A stretch of 64,000 nucleotides of DNA from Pseudomonas marginalis (GTDB lineage Bacteria; Pseudomonadota; Gammaproteobacteria; Pseudomonadales; Pseudomonadaceae): assembly GCF_900105325.1 (NCBI RefSeq), contig NZ_FNSU01000001.1, positions 682,001 through 746,000 of the forward strand, written 5' to 3'. Of this stretch, positions 32,062 to 41,270 are shown in pieces. The notes beneath the pieces are model-generated. The model did no database searches and was not told the DNA's origin. It was given only the letters and a program-made list of their open reading frames with translations. The translations under genes and the position numbers were made by a program. The stretch's first letter is position 1, and each line of letters opens with the position of its first letter.

Positions 32062-32562
32062 GTGAAGGAAATCACTCAACTTGCCGCTGACCTGGGCCGC
32101 CGCCTGCAGATGCTCAATGCCCACGTCACCACGGCCGAATCCTGTACCGGTGGCGGTATCGCCGAGGCCATTACGCGGATCCCGGGGAGTTCGGCCTGGT
32201 TCGAGGCGGGGTATGTCACCTATTCCAATCGGCAGAAGACCCGGCAGTTGAATGTGCCGGAAACCTTGTTTCCAAAGGTTGGGGCGGTCAGCCAGGAAGT
32301 GGTGGAGGCCATGGTGCGCGGCGCCCAGGAGAAAAGCCTGGCGCGCTTTGCCGTGGCGGTCAGCGGTGTGGCGGGGCCCGATGGTGGTTCGGTGGACAAG
32401 CCGGTGGGCACCGTCTGGCTGGCCTTTGGCGTTGGCGAGGAGGTCACGGCCGAGCTTGCGCACTTCTCCGGCAACCGAGATGAGGTCCGCCGACAAACGG
32501 TGAAGGCCGCGCTGGAGGGCTTGTTGCGACGAGCTGCAGCAGAAATAGAAAATCAGGGGTAG
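32062..32562 (+). CDS. pncC: Nicotinamide-nucleotide amidohydrolase (CinA C-terminal domain type)
   Basis: 166 residues, single-domain CinA-C/PncC enzyme, which deamidates NMN to nicotinate mononucleotide in NAD recycling. Signature AESCTGGGIAEAIT at the N-terminus and SGVAGPDGGS with downstream Gly-Thr-Val-Trp pattern. The start codon is GTG with CTGGAGA upstream. Gene order pncC-recA-recX is typical of Pseudomonas; it is often named cinA. Confidence 0.92.
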   Translation: MKEITQLAADLGRRLQMLNAHVTTAESCTGGGIAEAITRIPGSSAWFEAGYVTYSNRQKTRQLNVPETLFPKVGAVSQEVVEAMVRGAQEKSLARFAVAVSGVAGPDGGSVDKPVGTVWLAFGVGEEVTAELAHFSGNRDEVRRQTVKAALEGLLRRAAAEIENQG

Positions 32563-32589
32563 GCGATCTCCGATCTTTGTGGAACAATA

Positions 32590-32605
32590 CTGTCTACTTA
32601 TACAG
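32590..32605. promoter_or_regulatory. LexA (SOS) box of recA
   Basis: CTGTCTACTTATACAG: CTG-N10-CAG with the central A/T pattern of the LexA consensus, 41 bases before the recA start. It marks damage induction of recA and, through RecA, likely of the tailocin repressor 6 kb upstream. Confidence 0.88.
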
Positions 32606-32645
32606 GTGTTGGCCGTCAGGCCTTATTGATTACGTGAGGACTTTA

Positions 32646-33704
32646 ATGGACGACAACAAGAAGAAAGCCTTGGCTGCGGCCCTGGGTCAGATCGAACGTC
32701 AATTCGGCAAGGGTGCCGTAATGCGTATGGGCGATCACGACCGTCAGGCGATCCCGGCTATTTCCACTGGCTCTCTGGGTCTGGACATCGCGCTCGGCAT
32801 TGGCGGCCTGCCAAAAGGTCGTATCGTTGAAATCTACGGTCCTGAATCTTCCGGTAAAACCACCCTGACCCTGTCGGTGATTGCCCAGGCGCAAAAAATG
32901 GGCGCCACCTGCGCGTTCGTCGACGCCGAGCACGCCCTGGATCCTGAATACGCCGGCAAGCTGGGCGTCAACGTTGATGACCTGCTGGTGTCCCAGCCGG
33001 ACACCGGTGAGCAAGCCCTGGAAATCACCGACATGCTGGTGCGCTCCAACGCCATCGACGTGATCGTGGTCGACTCCGTGGCAGCCCTGGTACCCAAGGC
33101 TGAAATCGAAGGCGAAATGGGCGACATGCATGTGGGCCTGCAAGCCCGCCTGATGTCCCAGGCGCTGCGTAAAATCACCGGTAACATCAAGAACGCCAAC
33201 TGCCTGGTGATCTTCATCAACCAGATCCGCATGAAGATCGGCGTGATGTTTGGCAGCCCGGAAACCACCACCGGTGGTAACGCGCTGAAGTTCTACGCGT
33301 CGGTCCGCCTGGACATCCGCCGTACCGGCGCGGTGAAAGAGGGTGACGAGGTTGTGGGTAGCGAAACCCGCGTCAAGGTCGTGAAAAACAAAGTGGCTCC
33401 GCCTTTCCGCCAGGCTGAGTTCCAGATTCTCTACGGCAAGGGTATCTACCTGAACGGCGAGATGATCGACCTGGGCGTGCTGCACGGCTTCGTCGAAAAG
33501 TCCGGTGCCTGGTATGCCTACAATGGCAGCAAGATCGGTCAGGGCAAGGCCAACTCGGCCAAGTTCCTGGCGGACAACCCGGACATCGCTGCCACGCTTG
33601 AGAAGCAGATCCGCGACAAACTGCTGACCCCAACACCAGACGTGAAAGCTGCCGCCAACCGCGAGCCGGTTGAAGAAGTAGAAGAAGCCGACACTGACAT
33701 CTGA
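32646..33704 (+). CDS. recA: RecA recombinase
   Basis: 352 residues, full-length. Walker A GPESSGKT, RIVEIYGPE, the VIVVDSVAAL Walker B strand, and KVVKNKVAPPF are all in place. The protein pairs homologous DNA and co-activates cleavage of LexA and S24 repressors. Start at 32646 (MDDNKKKALAAALGQIE) has GAGGA nearby and follows the SOS box. Eight bases separate it from recX. Confidence 0.98.
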   Translation: MDDNKKKALAAALGQIERQFGKGAVMRMGDHDRQAIPAISTGSLGLDIALGIGGLPKGRIVEIYGPESSGKTTLTLSVIAQAQKMGATCAFVDAEHALDPEYAGKLGVNVDDLLVSQPDTGEQALEITDMLVRSNAIDVIVVDSVAALVPKAEIEGEMGDMHVGLQARLMSQALRKITGNIKNANCLVIFINQIRMKIGVMFGSPETTTGGNALKFYASVRLDIRRTGAVKEGDEVVGSETRVKVVKNKVAPPFRQAEFQILYGKGIYLNGEMIDLGVLHGFVEKSGAWYAYNGSKIGQGKANSAKFLADNPDIAATLEKQIRDKLLTPTPDVKAAANREPVEEVEEADTDI

Positions 33705-33712
33705 AATAAACG

Positions 33713-34180
33713 ATGACCGTTGTACTGGATACACTTGTCGCCGTTCGGCGCACCGCAATGGACCTGCTCGCTCGCCGCGAGCATGGTCGAGTCGAGCTGA
33801 CGCGTAAACTGCGTCAGCGCGGTGCGGAACCTGAGATGATCGAAACCGCCCTTGACCGGTTGACGGAAGAGGGGCTGCTTTCGGAATCCCGTTATCTCGA
33901 AAGTTTTGTCTCCTACCGAGCCCGGTCCGGCTATGGCCCGGCGCGTATTCGCGAAGAGCTGAGCCAGCGCGGTTTACAGCGCGCTGATATCGACCTTGCC
34001 TTGCGTGAGTGCGGTATCAGTTGGCAGGCGCAGTTGGAGGACACCTGGCGCCGCAAATTCTCGGGTCATCTCCCCATTGATGCCAGGGAACGCGCCAAGC
34101 AGGGACGCTTCTTGAGTTATCGCGGTTTTTCTATGGAGATGATCAGTCGCTTACTCAGCGGTCGAGATATGGACGACTGA
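33713..34180 (+). CDS. recX: RecA regulator RecX
   Basis: 155 residues, helical three-repeat RecX fold: LLARREHGRVELTRKLRQRG and GYGPARIREELSQRGL are conserved motifs. It caps RecA filaments. It follows recA by 8 bases, and would share its SOS promoter. Confidence 0.95.
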   Translation: MTVVLDTLVAVRRTAMDLLARREHGRVELTRKLRQRGAEPEMIETALDRLTEEGLLSESRYLESFVSYRARSGYGPARIREELSQRGLQRADIDLALRECGISWQAQLEDTWRRKFSGHLPIDARERAKQGRFLSYRGFSMEMISRLLSGRDMDD

Positions 34181-34322
34181 ACAACCTTGTTGTGCGGTGA
34201 ACGGCCTTGTTATGGCGAGCGGGCTTGCTTGTGGTGAGCGGGCTTGCCCCGCGCTGGGCTGCGAAGCAGCCCCAATAACCTCACCTTCGATCTAAACCTG
34301 AAACACCAAACCTGAAGCCCCC

Positions 34323-34356
34323 AAAAAAGGCCCGCTATGAAAATAGCGGGCCTTTT
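34323..34356 (+). terminator. Terminator of recA-recX (and of the LOG gene on the other strand)
   Basis: AAAGGCCCGCTAT / ATAGCGGGCCTTTTT stem, with T runs on both strands between the convergent genes recX and 34386. The 34190-34320 region before it holds direct copies of a GCGGGCTTGC word, a REP-like piece. Confidence 0.85.
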
Positions 34357-34385
34357 TGCGTTTCTGGATCCTGCGTTTCTGGATT

Positions 34386-35498
34386 TCACGCCGGCTGCGG
34401 CGCTACCCGCTGTTGCGTCTTCCCCTGAGCCTGCGCCCAGTTCTCCGGCAAGTTGATGTAATCCACCAGCTCCCGCAACCGGCCCTGGTCACGGCCATTG
34501 AAGTTGAACACCAACCGCGTCAAATGGCTGAACTTCGGCTCATCATGCTCCTCACCGGTATAGGCAAGCTGCTGGAATTCTCCGCTCAACCGCAGGCTGG
34601 CAAATTCACTCTGCAAATGAGCCAGCGCTCGATCGCTGAGCGGGTGATTCATGCGCACCACAAACTCACGTTTCAACCAGCGCGTGGAATGGAAGTTGGC
34701 ATAGAACTGATTGATCTCTTCCACTGCCTCTTCAGCGCTGTACACCAGGCGTACCAGCTTGAGGTCGGTGGGCAGGATGTAGCGATTGGCTTCCAGCTGG
34801 CTACGGATAAAGTCCAGGGCGCCTTGCCAGAAACCGCCACCGGGCGCATCCAGCAACACTACCGGCACCAGCGGGCTTTTGCCGGTCTGGATCAGGGTCA
34901 ATACTTCCAGGGCTTCATCCAGGGTGCCGAAACCACCCGGGCACAACACCAGCGCATCGGCTTCCTTGACGAAGAACAGCTTGCGGGTAAAGAAGAAGTG
35001 GAAGGACAGCAGGTTCTCGGTGCCATCGATGGTCGGGTTGGCATGCTGTTCAAACGGCAGGGTGATATTGAACCCCAGGCTGTGCTCCAGGCCTGCCCCT
35101 TCGTGGGCCGCCGCCATGATGCCGCCGCCACCACCGGTGATTACCATCAGGTCCGAACGGGCCAGTGCGGCACCCACCTCGCGGGCCAAGGCGTACAGTG
35201 GGCTTTCCACCGGGGTGCGTGCCGAGCCGAACACCGTAACCTTGCGGCGCCCCTTGAACTGTTCGAGTACGCGGAAGGCGTGGTCCAGTTCGCGAATGGC
35301 TTGCAAGGTGATCTTGGCGTTCCAGCGGTTGCGGTCGTCCTGGGCCATGCGCAGCACGGTCAGGATCATGTCGCGATACAGGGGGATATTCGGGCTGTTG
35401 GGGGCGATCTGCTGGAGCTGAGCTTCAACCTGTTGCGTAAGGTCGGCCCCGTTTTCTTCAAAATGCCGGAGCAGGCGGTCATTCGGTTCGTAAGGCAT
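34386..35498 (-). CDS. LOG family protein (nucleotide 5'-monophosphate phosphoribohydrolase type)
   Basis: 370 residues. The core holds the LOG motifs VITGGGGGIM and PGGFGTLDE with the preceding LLCPGGFGTL-type pattern. LOG proteins remove ribose phosphate from nucleotides or cytokinin precursors. The N-terminal 100 residues and C-terminal 90 are additional to small LOGs, as in the PpnN subfamily. GAAGGAGAA precedes the ATG at 35498. Confidence 0.88.
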   Translation of the reverse strand: MPYEPNDRLLRHFEENGADLTQQVEAQLQQIAPNSPNIPLYRDMILTVLRMAQDDRNRWNAKITLQAIRELDHAFRVLEQFKGRRKVTVFGSARTPVESPLYALAREVGAALARSDLMVITGGGGGIMAAAHEGAGLEHSLGFNITLPFEQHANPTIDGTENLLSFHFFFTRKLFFVKEADALVLCPGGFGTLDEALEVLTLIQTGKSPLVPVVLLDAPGGGFWQGALDFIRSQLEANRYILPTDLKLVRLVYSAEEAVEEINQFYANFHSTRWLKREFVVRMNHPLSDRALAHLQSEFASLRLSGEFQQLAYTGEEHDEPKFSHLTRLVFNFNGRDQGRLRELVDYINLPENWAQAQGKTQQRVAPQPA

Positions 35499-35874
35499 TC
35501 AACTTCTCCTTCTTCACAGAGGCTGGGCCAACGGCGAGAGATTCGTCCGGGGGCCACGACACTGCATGTGTCGCTGCATACCAAGGCATTGCACGTGTTC
35601 GCCAGGCAGCAAACGGGCTCTGTATGTTCCTTGTGATTTAAAAAACCTTTGCACTGCACTTCGCAGGAGGGCAACCCTCTTTTGCCCTGGAAATGTTACA
35701 GAACGGCGTGGAAGCCGTGATGAACGGGCGGTCGGGATGACTTGATCATGGGCCGAAAAACCCTTGGCTGGCAACCGCTTATTGGTCACTCAGCAGGGAG
35801 TTTAGCCGCCTGCAGGGAAATGAAGCAGGGGAGTGCGCGCTACTGGACAGCAGCGCGCGAAGGGCAAGCGAAGA
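35499..35874. other. Intergenic region, no gene supported
   Basis: 376 bases between the divergent promoter side of the LOG gene and the 3' end of the 35875 gene. It carries the LOG ribosome site near 35501-35510 and a possible GGGCAA/TTGCCC hairpin near 35669-35690. Nothing else is supported. Confidence 0.5.
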
Positions 35875-36315
35875 TTACTTTTTCTTCTTGGCGGCAGCCG
35901 GTGCCGGGCAATCCGCTTCCACGAATTTCACCGATGCCACAGGACGATTGGTCTTGTTCTCGGTGATTTCATAGCGCATCACTGCGCCCTTGGCCATCAG
36001 CTCGCGATAACCTTTGTTCAGGCACACGCTTTGCCCCAGCTGGAAGTACACCGCCTTGGGGTTGGCGCGCATCTGTTCGGCGCGATCAGGCAATACGCTG
36101 AGGTGATCAATCAGTTGCATGCCCTCAACGGTGTAGGCCACTTCCAGGGTTTTTTCGTCGATTTCCCGCGGCAGGTCCTTGTTGCTTTCAGTCGCGACGC
36201 TTTGCAGCTTCCGGTTCATTTGGGCCTCCAGCAGCGAGGCCGCCTGGGCGCCCACGGGCAGTACCAGCGCAAGTGCGATGGATGGGGCGGCAAGACGCAG
36301 CATGGAACGCAGCAT
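35875..36315 (-). CDS. Secreted protein of PA3611 type (quorum-sensing-regulated virulence factor family)
   Basis: 146 residues. A signal peptide (residues 1-25, cleavage after GAQAA) precedes a small globular domain with two Cys (SVCLNKGYRELM and VEADCPAPA). The end is Lys-rich. This pattern fits the PA3611/QSregVF family. GGAGAG before ATG 36315 is the ribosome site. The neighbours (LOG gene, DTW gene, erdR) are in the same cluster in other Pseudomonas. Confidence 0.65.
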   Translation of the reverse strand: MLRSMLRLAAPSIALALVLPVGAQAASLLEAQMNRKLQSVATESNKDLPREIDEKTLEVAYTVEGMQLIDHLSVLPDRAEQMRANPKAVYFQLGQSVCLNKGYRELMAKGAVMRYEITENKTNRPVASVKFVEADCPAPAAAKKKK

Positions 36316-36494
36316 GAAACTCTCCTGATTCGGTTACTGGTGCATAGACCAGCCACTGCGCTGTGCGTTCAGTGGCGCGCAATTATAGGTGACCCCTTGC
36401 CACTACAGCCAGGCGTATCGCTGGTAAACTGCGGTCACTTCAGCCTTCCACGAGTTTTCTCCGTGTCGATCTACCCCTCTGTACGGCGCATCCG

Positions 36495-37214
36495 ATGAGC
36501 CATGCCGTCTCCCGCCTGCGCACACAGCGCCTGGCACGCGCGATCAAGCCCTTCGTCAATCGAGGCTCACGTGCCGAACGCTGCCCCGGCTGCCGGGTCA
36601 TCCCCGAGTATTGCCTGTGCGCCTGGCGCCCCCAGGTCGCGGCCAGGTCCGCCATGTGCCTGCTGATGCACGATGTCGAACCGATGAAACCCAGCAACAC
36701 CGGCTGGCTGATCGCCGACGTGGTCGAGGACACCACGGCATTCGCCTGGTCGCGTACCGAAGTCGACCCGGATTTGCTCACCCTGCTCGCTGACCCGCAG
36801 TGGCAGCCCTACATCGTGTTCCCCGGCGAATTCGTGGCGCCCGAGCGTGTCGTCAGTACCGTGACGGTGGCAGAAGGCAGGCGCCCGCTGTTCATCCTGC
36901 TGGATGGCACCTGGAGCGAAGCGCGCAAGATGTTCCGCAAGAGTCCCTATCTGGAGTATCTGCCGGTATTGAGCCTGGCGCCTGAGCAGCTTTCGCGCTA
37001 CAAACTGCGCCGCTCCAAGCGTGATGACCATTTCTGCACCGCCGAAGTCGCCGCCCTGTGCCTGGAACTGGCCGATGACACCGCTGCCAGCGAAGTGCTG
37101 GACGCCTACCTCGACGTATTCAGCACCCATTACCTGGCCGCCAAGTTCCAGCTGCCATTGGACCCGACCGACAGCGTCCATACTCGTCTTGCACCCTATA
37201 TAGCCACGCTATAG
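36495..37214 (+). CDS. DTW-domain tRNA-uridine aminocarboxypropyltransferase (TapT-like)
   Basis: 239 residues. An N-terminal Cys cluster (ERCPGCRVIPEYCLC), a DGTW motif in LLDGTWSEARKMF, and a YKLRRSKRDDHFCTAEV block mark the DTW family. Members modify uridine-47 of tRNA (acp3U) using S-adenosylmethionine. Chromosomal core gene. Confidence 0.88.
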   Translation: MSHAVSRLRTQRLARAIKPFVNRGSRAERCPGCRVIPEYCLCAWRPQVAARSAMCLLMHDVEPMKPSNTGWLIADVVEDTTAFAWSRTEVDPDLLTLLADPQWQPYIVFPGEFVAPERVVSTVTVAEGRRPLFILLDGTWSEARKMFRKSPYLEYLPVLSLAPEQLSRYKLRRSKRDDHFCTAEVAALCLELADDTAASEVLDAYLDVFSTHYLAAKFQLPLDPTDSVHTRLAPYIATL

Positions 37215-37466
37215 CCAGACGACGTTTGCATGATGGCACCGTAAACCTGCATGCCGCTAAAATGCCCATGGGCGTAGTGCTTGACCCCCCAGGCTGCGCT
37301 GGGCATGCTGAGCGCCGATTGGGGTGCAACCGTGAGTTTTCGACGTCGTTCCAAGTGCTTTTGACGTTGAACGTACCCTGTGGCGATGGCTGCCTGGCCG
37401 TCGCCTTGTGTATTGGTGAACCCCGAACCCATCGGGGCTGCCATAAAAAACAGGATCATTTAATCA

Positions 37467-38117
37467 ATGGCCACATACGAAATCCTGATAGCCGATGACC
37501 ACCCGCTGTTTCGCAGTGCGCTCCATCAGGCCGTGACCCTGGGCCTTGGCCCGGACGTGCGCCTGGTTGAAGTGGCCAGCATTGCCGAGCTGGAAGCCCG
37601 CCTTACCGAAAAATCCGATTGGGACCTGGTGCTGCTCGACCTGAACATGCCCGGCGCCTACGGTTTTTCGGGGCTGGTGCTCCTGCGTGGGCAATACCCG
37701 CAGATCCCCGTGGTGATGGTCTCTGCCCAGGAAGATGCCGACGTGTTGGTGCGTTCCAAGGAGTTTGGCGCCAGCGGCTTCATTCCAAAGTCCAGCGCGA
37801 TGGAAGATATTCAGAAGGCCGTGCGCGCAGTGTTGGACGGTGATGTGTCCTGGCCGCCGCAAGCGTTTGAACACATCAACGTGTCCGACGAAGCCAAGGC
37901 CGCCCGTGATGGCTTGGCCAGCCTGACACCCCAGCAGTTTCGAGTGCTGACCATGGTCTGCGAAGGTTTGCTGAACAAGCAGATCGCCTATGAGCTGAGT
38001 GTGTCGGAAGCGACCATCAAGGCTCATGTCACGGCAATCTTTCGCAAATTGGGGGTGCGTACGCGGACCCAGGCGGCGCTGCTCTTGCAACAACTTGAGT
38101 CAATTGCTCAGCATTAA
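37467..38117 (+). CDS. erdR: LuxR-family response regulator ErdR
   Basis: 216 residues: receiver domain with the phospho-acceptor Asp in LLDLNMP, VSAQED and PKSS, then a C-terminal helix-turn-helix (LTPQQFRVLTMVCEGLLNKQ). In P. aeruginosa ErdR (PA3604) controls ethanol-oxidation genes, and dgkA (PA3603) lies beside it; the same pair is found here. The upstream 250 bases hold no supported gene. Confidence 0.88.
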   Translation: MATYEILIADDHPLFRSALHQAVTLGLGPDVRLVEVASIAELEARLTEKSDWDLVLLDLNMPGAYGFSGLVLLRGQYPQIPVVMVSAQEDADVLVRSKEFGASGFIPKSSAMEDIQKAVRAVLDGDVSWPPQAFEHINVSDEAKAARDGLASLTPQQFRVLTMVCEGLLNKQIAYELSVSEATIKAHVTAIFRKLGVRTRTQAALLLQQLESIAQH

Positions 38118-38192
38118 GTTGTTACCGATTCACGCTTTTTTGACTTTGCGTGATCTAGTTTCCCCACTCCTTTGGTTCAGTTGCCTACGTCT

Positions 38193-38555
38193 ATGTCGCC
38201 TTTCAAGGGTCAAACCGGTCTCAAACGTATCTTCAATGCAGGGGGCTATTCCCTGGATGGCCTGCGCGCGGCTTTCACCGGTGAGGCGGCGTTCCGTCAA
38301 CTGGTCTTGTTGAACGTCATCCTGATCCCGCTGAGTTTTTTCCTGCATGTCAGCCGTGTTGAGCGCGCGCTGCTGATTGCGGTGTGCCTGTTGGCCTTGA
38401 TCGTTGAATTGCTCAATTCGGCGGTAGAAGCGGCGATCGACCGTATTTCCCTCGATCGCCACCCCTTGTCGAAAAACGCCAAGGACATGGGCAGCGCCGC
38501 GCAATTCGTGGCACTGACCATGATCACCCTGGTGTGGGCAGTGATTCTGATCTGA
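38193..38555 (+). CDS. dgkA: Diacylglycerol kinase
   Basis: 120 residues with three membrane segments and the DgkA signature VELLNSAVEAAIDR and the GMGSAAQF-like KDMGSAAQFVAL. It phosphorylates membrane diacylglycerol. The ATG at 38193 gives the standard start; it ends three bases before the finR stop on the other strand. Confidence 0.95.
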   Translation: MSPFKGQTGLKRIFNAGGYSLDGLRAAFTGEAAFRQLVLLNVILIPLSFFLHVSRVERALLIAVCLLALIVELLNSAVEAAIDRISLDRHPLSKNAKDMGSAAQFVALTMITLVWAVILI

Positions 38556-38558
38556 CGA

Positions 38559-39485
38559 TCAGGCAATGCTCGGCAGCACGATCTCGTCGCTGCGCTGAAC
38601 CCCGGCAGTGAAGGCGCGGCACAGCTCCAGGAACTCCCGCATCGCGGAGGTCTGGTATTTCTGTTTATGCCAAATGAAGTAGAACTGCCGGGCCAGGTCC
38701 AGGTCCGGGGTTTCTACCGGCACCAGGCTGCCACGGCGAAATGCATCGCGCAGCGCCAGCCGAGAAATACACCCAATGCCCAAACCCGATTCCACCGCCC
38801 GTTTGATCGCCTCGGTGTGCTCCAGCTCCAGGCGGATATTCAGCGCGCTGCGGTGATGGCGCATGGCCTGGTCAAAGGTCAGGCGCGTGCCGGAGCCTTG
38901 TTCCCGCAGGATCCAGGCCTCATGGGTCAACTCTTCGAGGGTGGCCACGCCGCGTTTGGCCAAGTGGTGCTGAGGCGCGCAAAACACCACCAGCTCATCT
39001 TCCACCCAGGTTTGCACCTCGATATCCGGGTGGCTGCAGTCGCCTTCGATTAGACCCAGGTCAATTTCGTAGTGCGCAACCTGGTGCACGATATTGGCAG
39101 TGTTCTGCACATGCAGCTTCACCTGGCTTTCGGGGTGCTGCTGCATGAAGCTGCCGATCAGCAGGGTGGCCAGGTAATTGCCAATGGTCAGGGTAGCGCC
39201 GACCGCCAGGGAGCCGAAGCCGGACTTACCGTTGAGCAGGTCTTCGATCTCCTTGGCCTGGTCCAACAGCGCCACCGCTTGAGGCAACAGCTGATGGCCC
39301 AAGGCGTTGAGACTCAGGCGCTTGCCGGCACGGTCGAATAATTGGCAGCTGGATTGGCGCTCCAGCTCGGTAATCGAGGTGCTGGCGGCGGATTGAGATA
39401 AGGCCAGAAGGCCAGCAGCGCGGGAGACGCTTTCCTGCTGGGCGACGGCGACGAAGACTTGCAGTTGACGGAGAGTAAATCGCAT
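38559..39485 (-). CDS. finR: LysR regulator FinR
   Basis: 308 residues: N-terminal winged helix-turn-helix (MRFTLRQLQVFVAVAQQESV, ALSQSAASTSITELE) and a substrate-binding effector domain. Divergent from fpr (gap 125 bases), as in other pseudomonads where FinR activates fpr under oxidative stress. ATG 39485 gives the standard LysR start. Confidence 0.88.
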   Translation of the reverse strand: MRFTLRQLQVFVAVAQQESVSRAAGLLALSQSAASTSITELERQSSCQLFDRAGKRLSLNALGHQLLPQAVALLDQAKEIEDLLNGKSGFGSLAVGATLTIGNYLATLLIGSFMQQHPESQVKLHVQNTANIVHQVAHYEIDLGLIEGDCSHPDIEVQTWVEDELVVFCAPQHHLAKRGVATLEELTHEAWILREQGSGTRLTFDQAMRHHRSALNIRLELEHTEAIKRAVESGLGIGCISRLALRDAFRRGSLVPVETPDLDLARQFYFIWHKQKYQTSAMREFLELCRAFTAGVQRSDEIVLPSIA

Positions 39486-39609
39486 ATCGATATAACCGAT
39501 AACCCTTATCTTAATAATCCAGTTAACAGATATTGTCGCCGCCATTAGAATGCTGTGCAATTGCGCACTTCATCTTTGGCGCAGACCCATTTCCAGGAGT
39601 CCCCCGTAC

Positions 39610-40389
39610 ATGAGCAACATGAACCACGAGCGTGTCCTCAGTGTTCATCACTGGAACGACACTCTGTTCAGCTTCAAGTGCACCCGCGATCCGGGCCTGC
39701 GCTTCGAGAACGGTCAGTTCGTGATGATCGGCCTGCAACAGCCCAACGGCCGCCCGCTCATGCGCGCTTACTCCATTGCCAGCCCGAACTGGGAAGAGCA
39801 TCTGGAGTTCTTCAGCATCAAGGTGCCGGATGGCCCGCTGACTTCCCAATTGCAGCACTTGAAGGAAGGCGACGAGATCATCATCAGCAAAAAACCGACA
39901 GGCACCCTGGTGCTTGACGATTTGAAGCCGGGCAAACACCTCTACCTGCTCAGCACCGGTACTGGCCTTGCTCCGTTCATGAGCGTGATCCAGGACCCGG
40001 AAACCTACGAGCGCTTTGAAAAAGTGATCCTGTGCCACGGCGTGCGCTACGTCAACGAAGTCGCTTACCGCGAATTCATCACCGAGCACCTGCCGCAGAA
40101 CGAGTTCTTCGGCGAGGCCCTGCGTGAGAAGCTGATCTACTACCCGACCGTGACCCGCGAGCCGTTCGAAAACGAAGGCCGCCTGACCGACCTGATGCGC
40201 AGCGGCAAGCTGTTCAGCGACATCGGCCTGCCACCGATCAACCCCGAGGACGACCGCGCCATGTTGTGCGGCAGCCCAAGCATGTTGGACGAGACCAGCG
40301 AAGTGCTGAACAGCTTCGGCCTGAAAGTTTCGCCACGCATGCGTGAGCCGGGTGATTACTTGATCGAGCGCGCGTTCGTCGAGAAATAA
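39610..40389 (+). CDS. fpr: Ferredoxin-NADP reductase
   Basis: 259 residues. FAD-binding block MRAYSIASP, NADPH-binding STGTGLAPFMSV and an end VEK with CGSPSMLDET. The enzyme moves electrons between NADPH and ferredoxin or flavodoxin. AGGAG precedes the ATG. Oriented away from finR. Confidence 0.95.
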   Translation: MSNMNHERVLSVHHWNDTLFSFKCTRDPGLRFENGQFVMIGLQQPNGRPLMRAYSIASPNWEEHLEFFSIKVPDGPLTSQLQHLKEGDEIIISKKPTGTLVLDDLKPGKHLYLLSTGTGLAPFMSVIQDPETYERFEKVILCHGVRYVNEVAYREFITEHLPQNEFFGEALREKLIYYPTVTREPFENEGRLTDLMRSGKLFSDIGLPPINPEDDRAMLCGSPSMLDETSEVLNSFGLKVSPRMREPGDYLIERAFVEK

Positions 40390-40400
40390 CTGCGGTAAAA

Positions 40401-40493
40401 AATGTGGGAGGGGGCTTGCTCCGATGGCGATGGGTCAGTCGATATACACGTTGACTGATCCACCGCCATCGGGAGCAAGCCCCCTCCCACATT
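40401..40493. repeat. BIME-like inverted repeat between fpr and trmO
   Basis: Arms of about 22 bases, AATGTGGGAGGGGGCTTGCT and its complement at 40472-40493, with a loop that holds a second hairpin. The same element lies at 61729 (IS-split). Typical of P. fluorescens REP families; it may end both convergent transcripts. Confidence 0.85.
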
Positions 40494-40504
40494 GGGTTTC
40501 CGGT

Positions 40505-41200
40505 TTATCCCGCTGGCACCACTTCCAACACACAAATCATCCCGGCCTCTGGATAGTGCCAGCGCACATCCACATCCCAGAACTGCGCCCCGTATTCGCG
40601 TTCAGGCCCTGGCGTCTGGTATGCCGGCCGTGGATCCTGTGCCAGACACTGGTCGATCAACTCCACCAACGGTTCCCCAAGGCGCTGGGCGTGGCCTTGT
40701 GCCTGCTGCAGTGCGCTCTTCAGCCACTGCACGGGAATCAGCTGCGGCGCACCACTGGCGATGCTGTTGGTGGCTGTGTCGATGATGTCGGCATAGGGCA
40801 CATACGGCTTGATATCCAATACCGGGGTGCCATCGAGCAAATCGATCCCGGAGATCCACAGCCGGCCTGGCTCCACCTTGTCCAGCTTGACCACTGACTG
40901 GCCAATCCCGTTGGGCCGATGAGTCGCGCGGGTCGCAAACACGCCCATGGACGTGTTGCCGCCCAGGCGGGGCGGGCGCACTTTCAGGCGGGGCTTGTCC
41001 TCCAGGGCCTGGTGGAACAGAAACAACAGCCACACATGGCTGACCTGCTCCAGGCCCTGTACCGCCTCGCCCTGGTCGAACGGCGCCACCAACTCCAGCA
41101 CGCCCCGCGCGGCAGGCGCCAGTTGCGGTTGGCGCGGAATGGCGAACTTCTCCTTGAAGCAGGAGCGTACGAAACCGACGGGCGAGACCTGGTAGGCCAT
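40505..41200 (-). CDS. trmO: tRNA (N6-threonylcarbamoyladenosine-37)-N6-methyltransferase TrmO
   Basis: 231 residues with TrmO/TsaA-family signatures: VGFVRSCFKEKFAIPRQ at the N-terminus, HVWLLFLFH, and RATHRPNGIGQSVVKL, then GIDLLDGTPVLDIKPYVPYAD. It methylates t6A at tRNA position 37. ATG 41200 (MAYQVSP) is the standard start. Confidence 0.92.
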   Translation of the reverse strand: MAYQVSPVGFVRSCFKEKFAIPRQPQLAPAARGVLELVAPFDQGEAVQGLEQVSHVWLLFLFHQALEDKPRLKVRPPRLGGNTSMGVFATRATHRPNGIGQSVVKLDKVEPGRLWISGIDLLDGTPVLDIKPYVPYADIIDTATNSIASGAPQLIPVQWLKSALQQAQGHAQRLGEPLVELIDQCLAQDPRPAYQTPGPEREYGAQFWDVDVRWHYPEAGMICVLEVVPAG

Positions 41201-41270
41201 TATTGGAGCCTCAAGTTGCAAGCCGCAAGCCACAAGCTTTTAACTTGCAGCTTGAAGCTTATGGCTGTTC

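Noticed and set aside
32643..33758. 371-codon frame antisense to recA
   Set aside because: It is the mirror of recA and has the biased composition of a shadow frame; recA itself is certain.
34181..34320. Small coding frame between recX and the LOG gene
   Set aside because: The region contains a repeated GCGGGCTTGC-type word and a terminator and no ribosome site; more likely a REP-like piece.
34356..35636. 426-codon frame antisense to the LOG-family gene
   Set aside because: Overlaps the LOG gene with conserved motifs on the other strand; no family.
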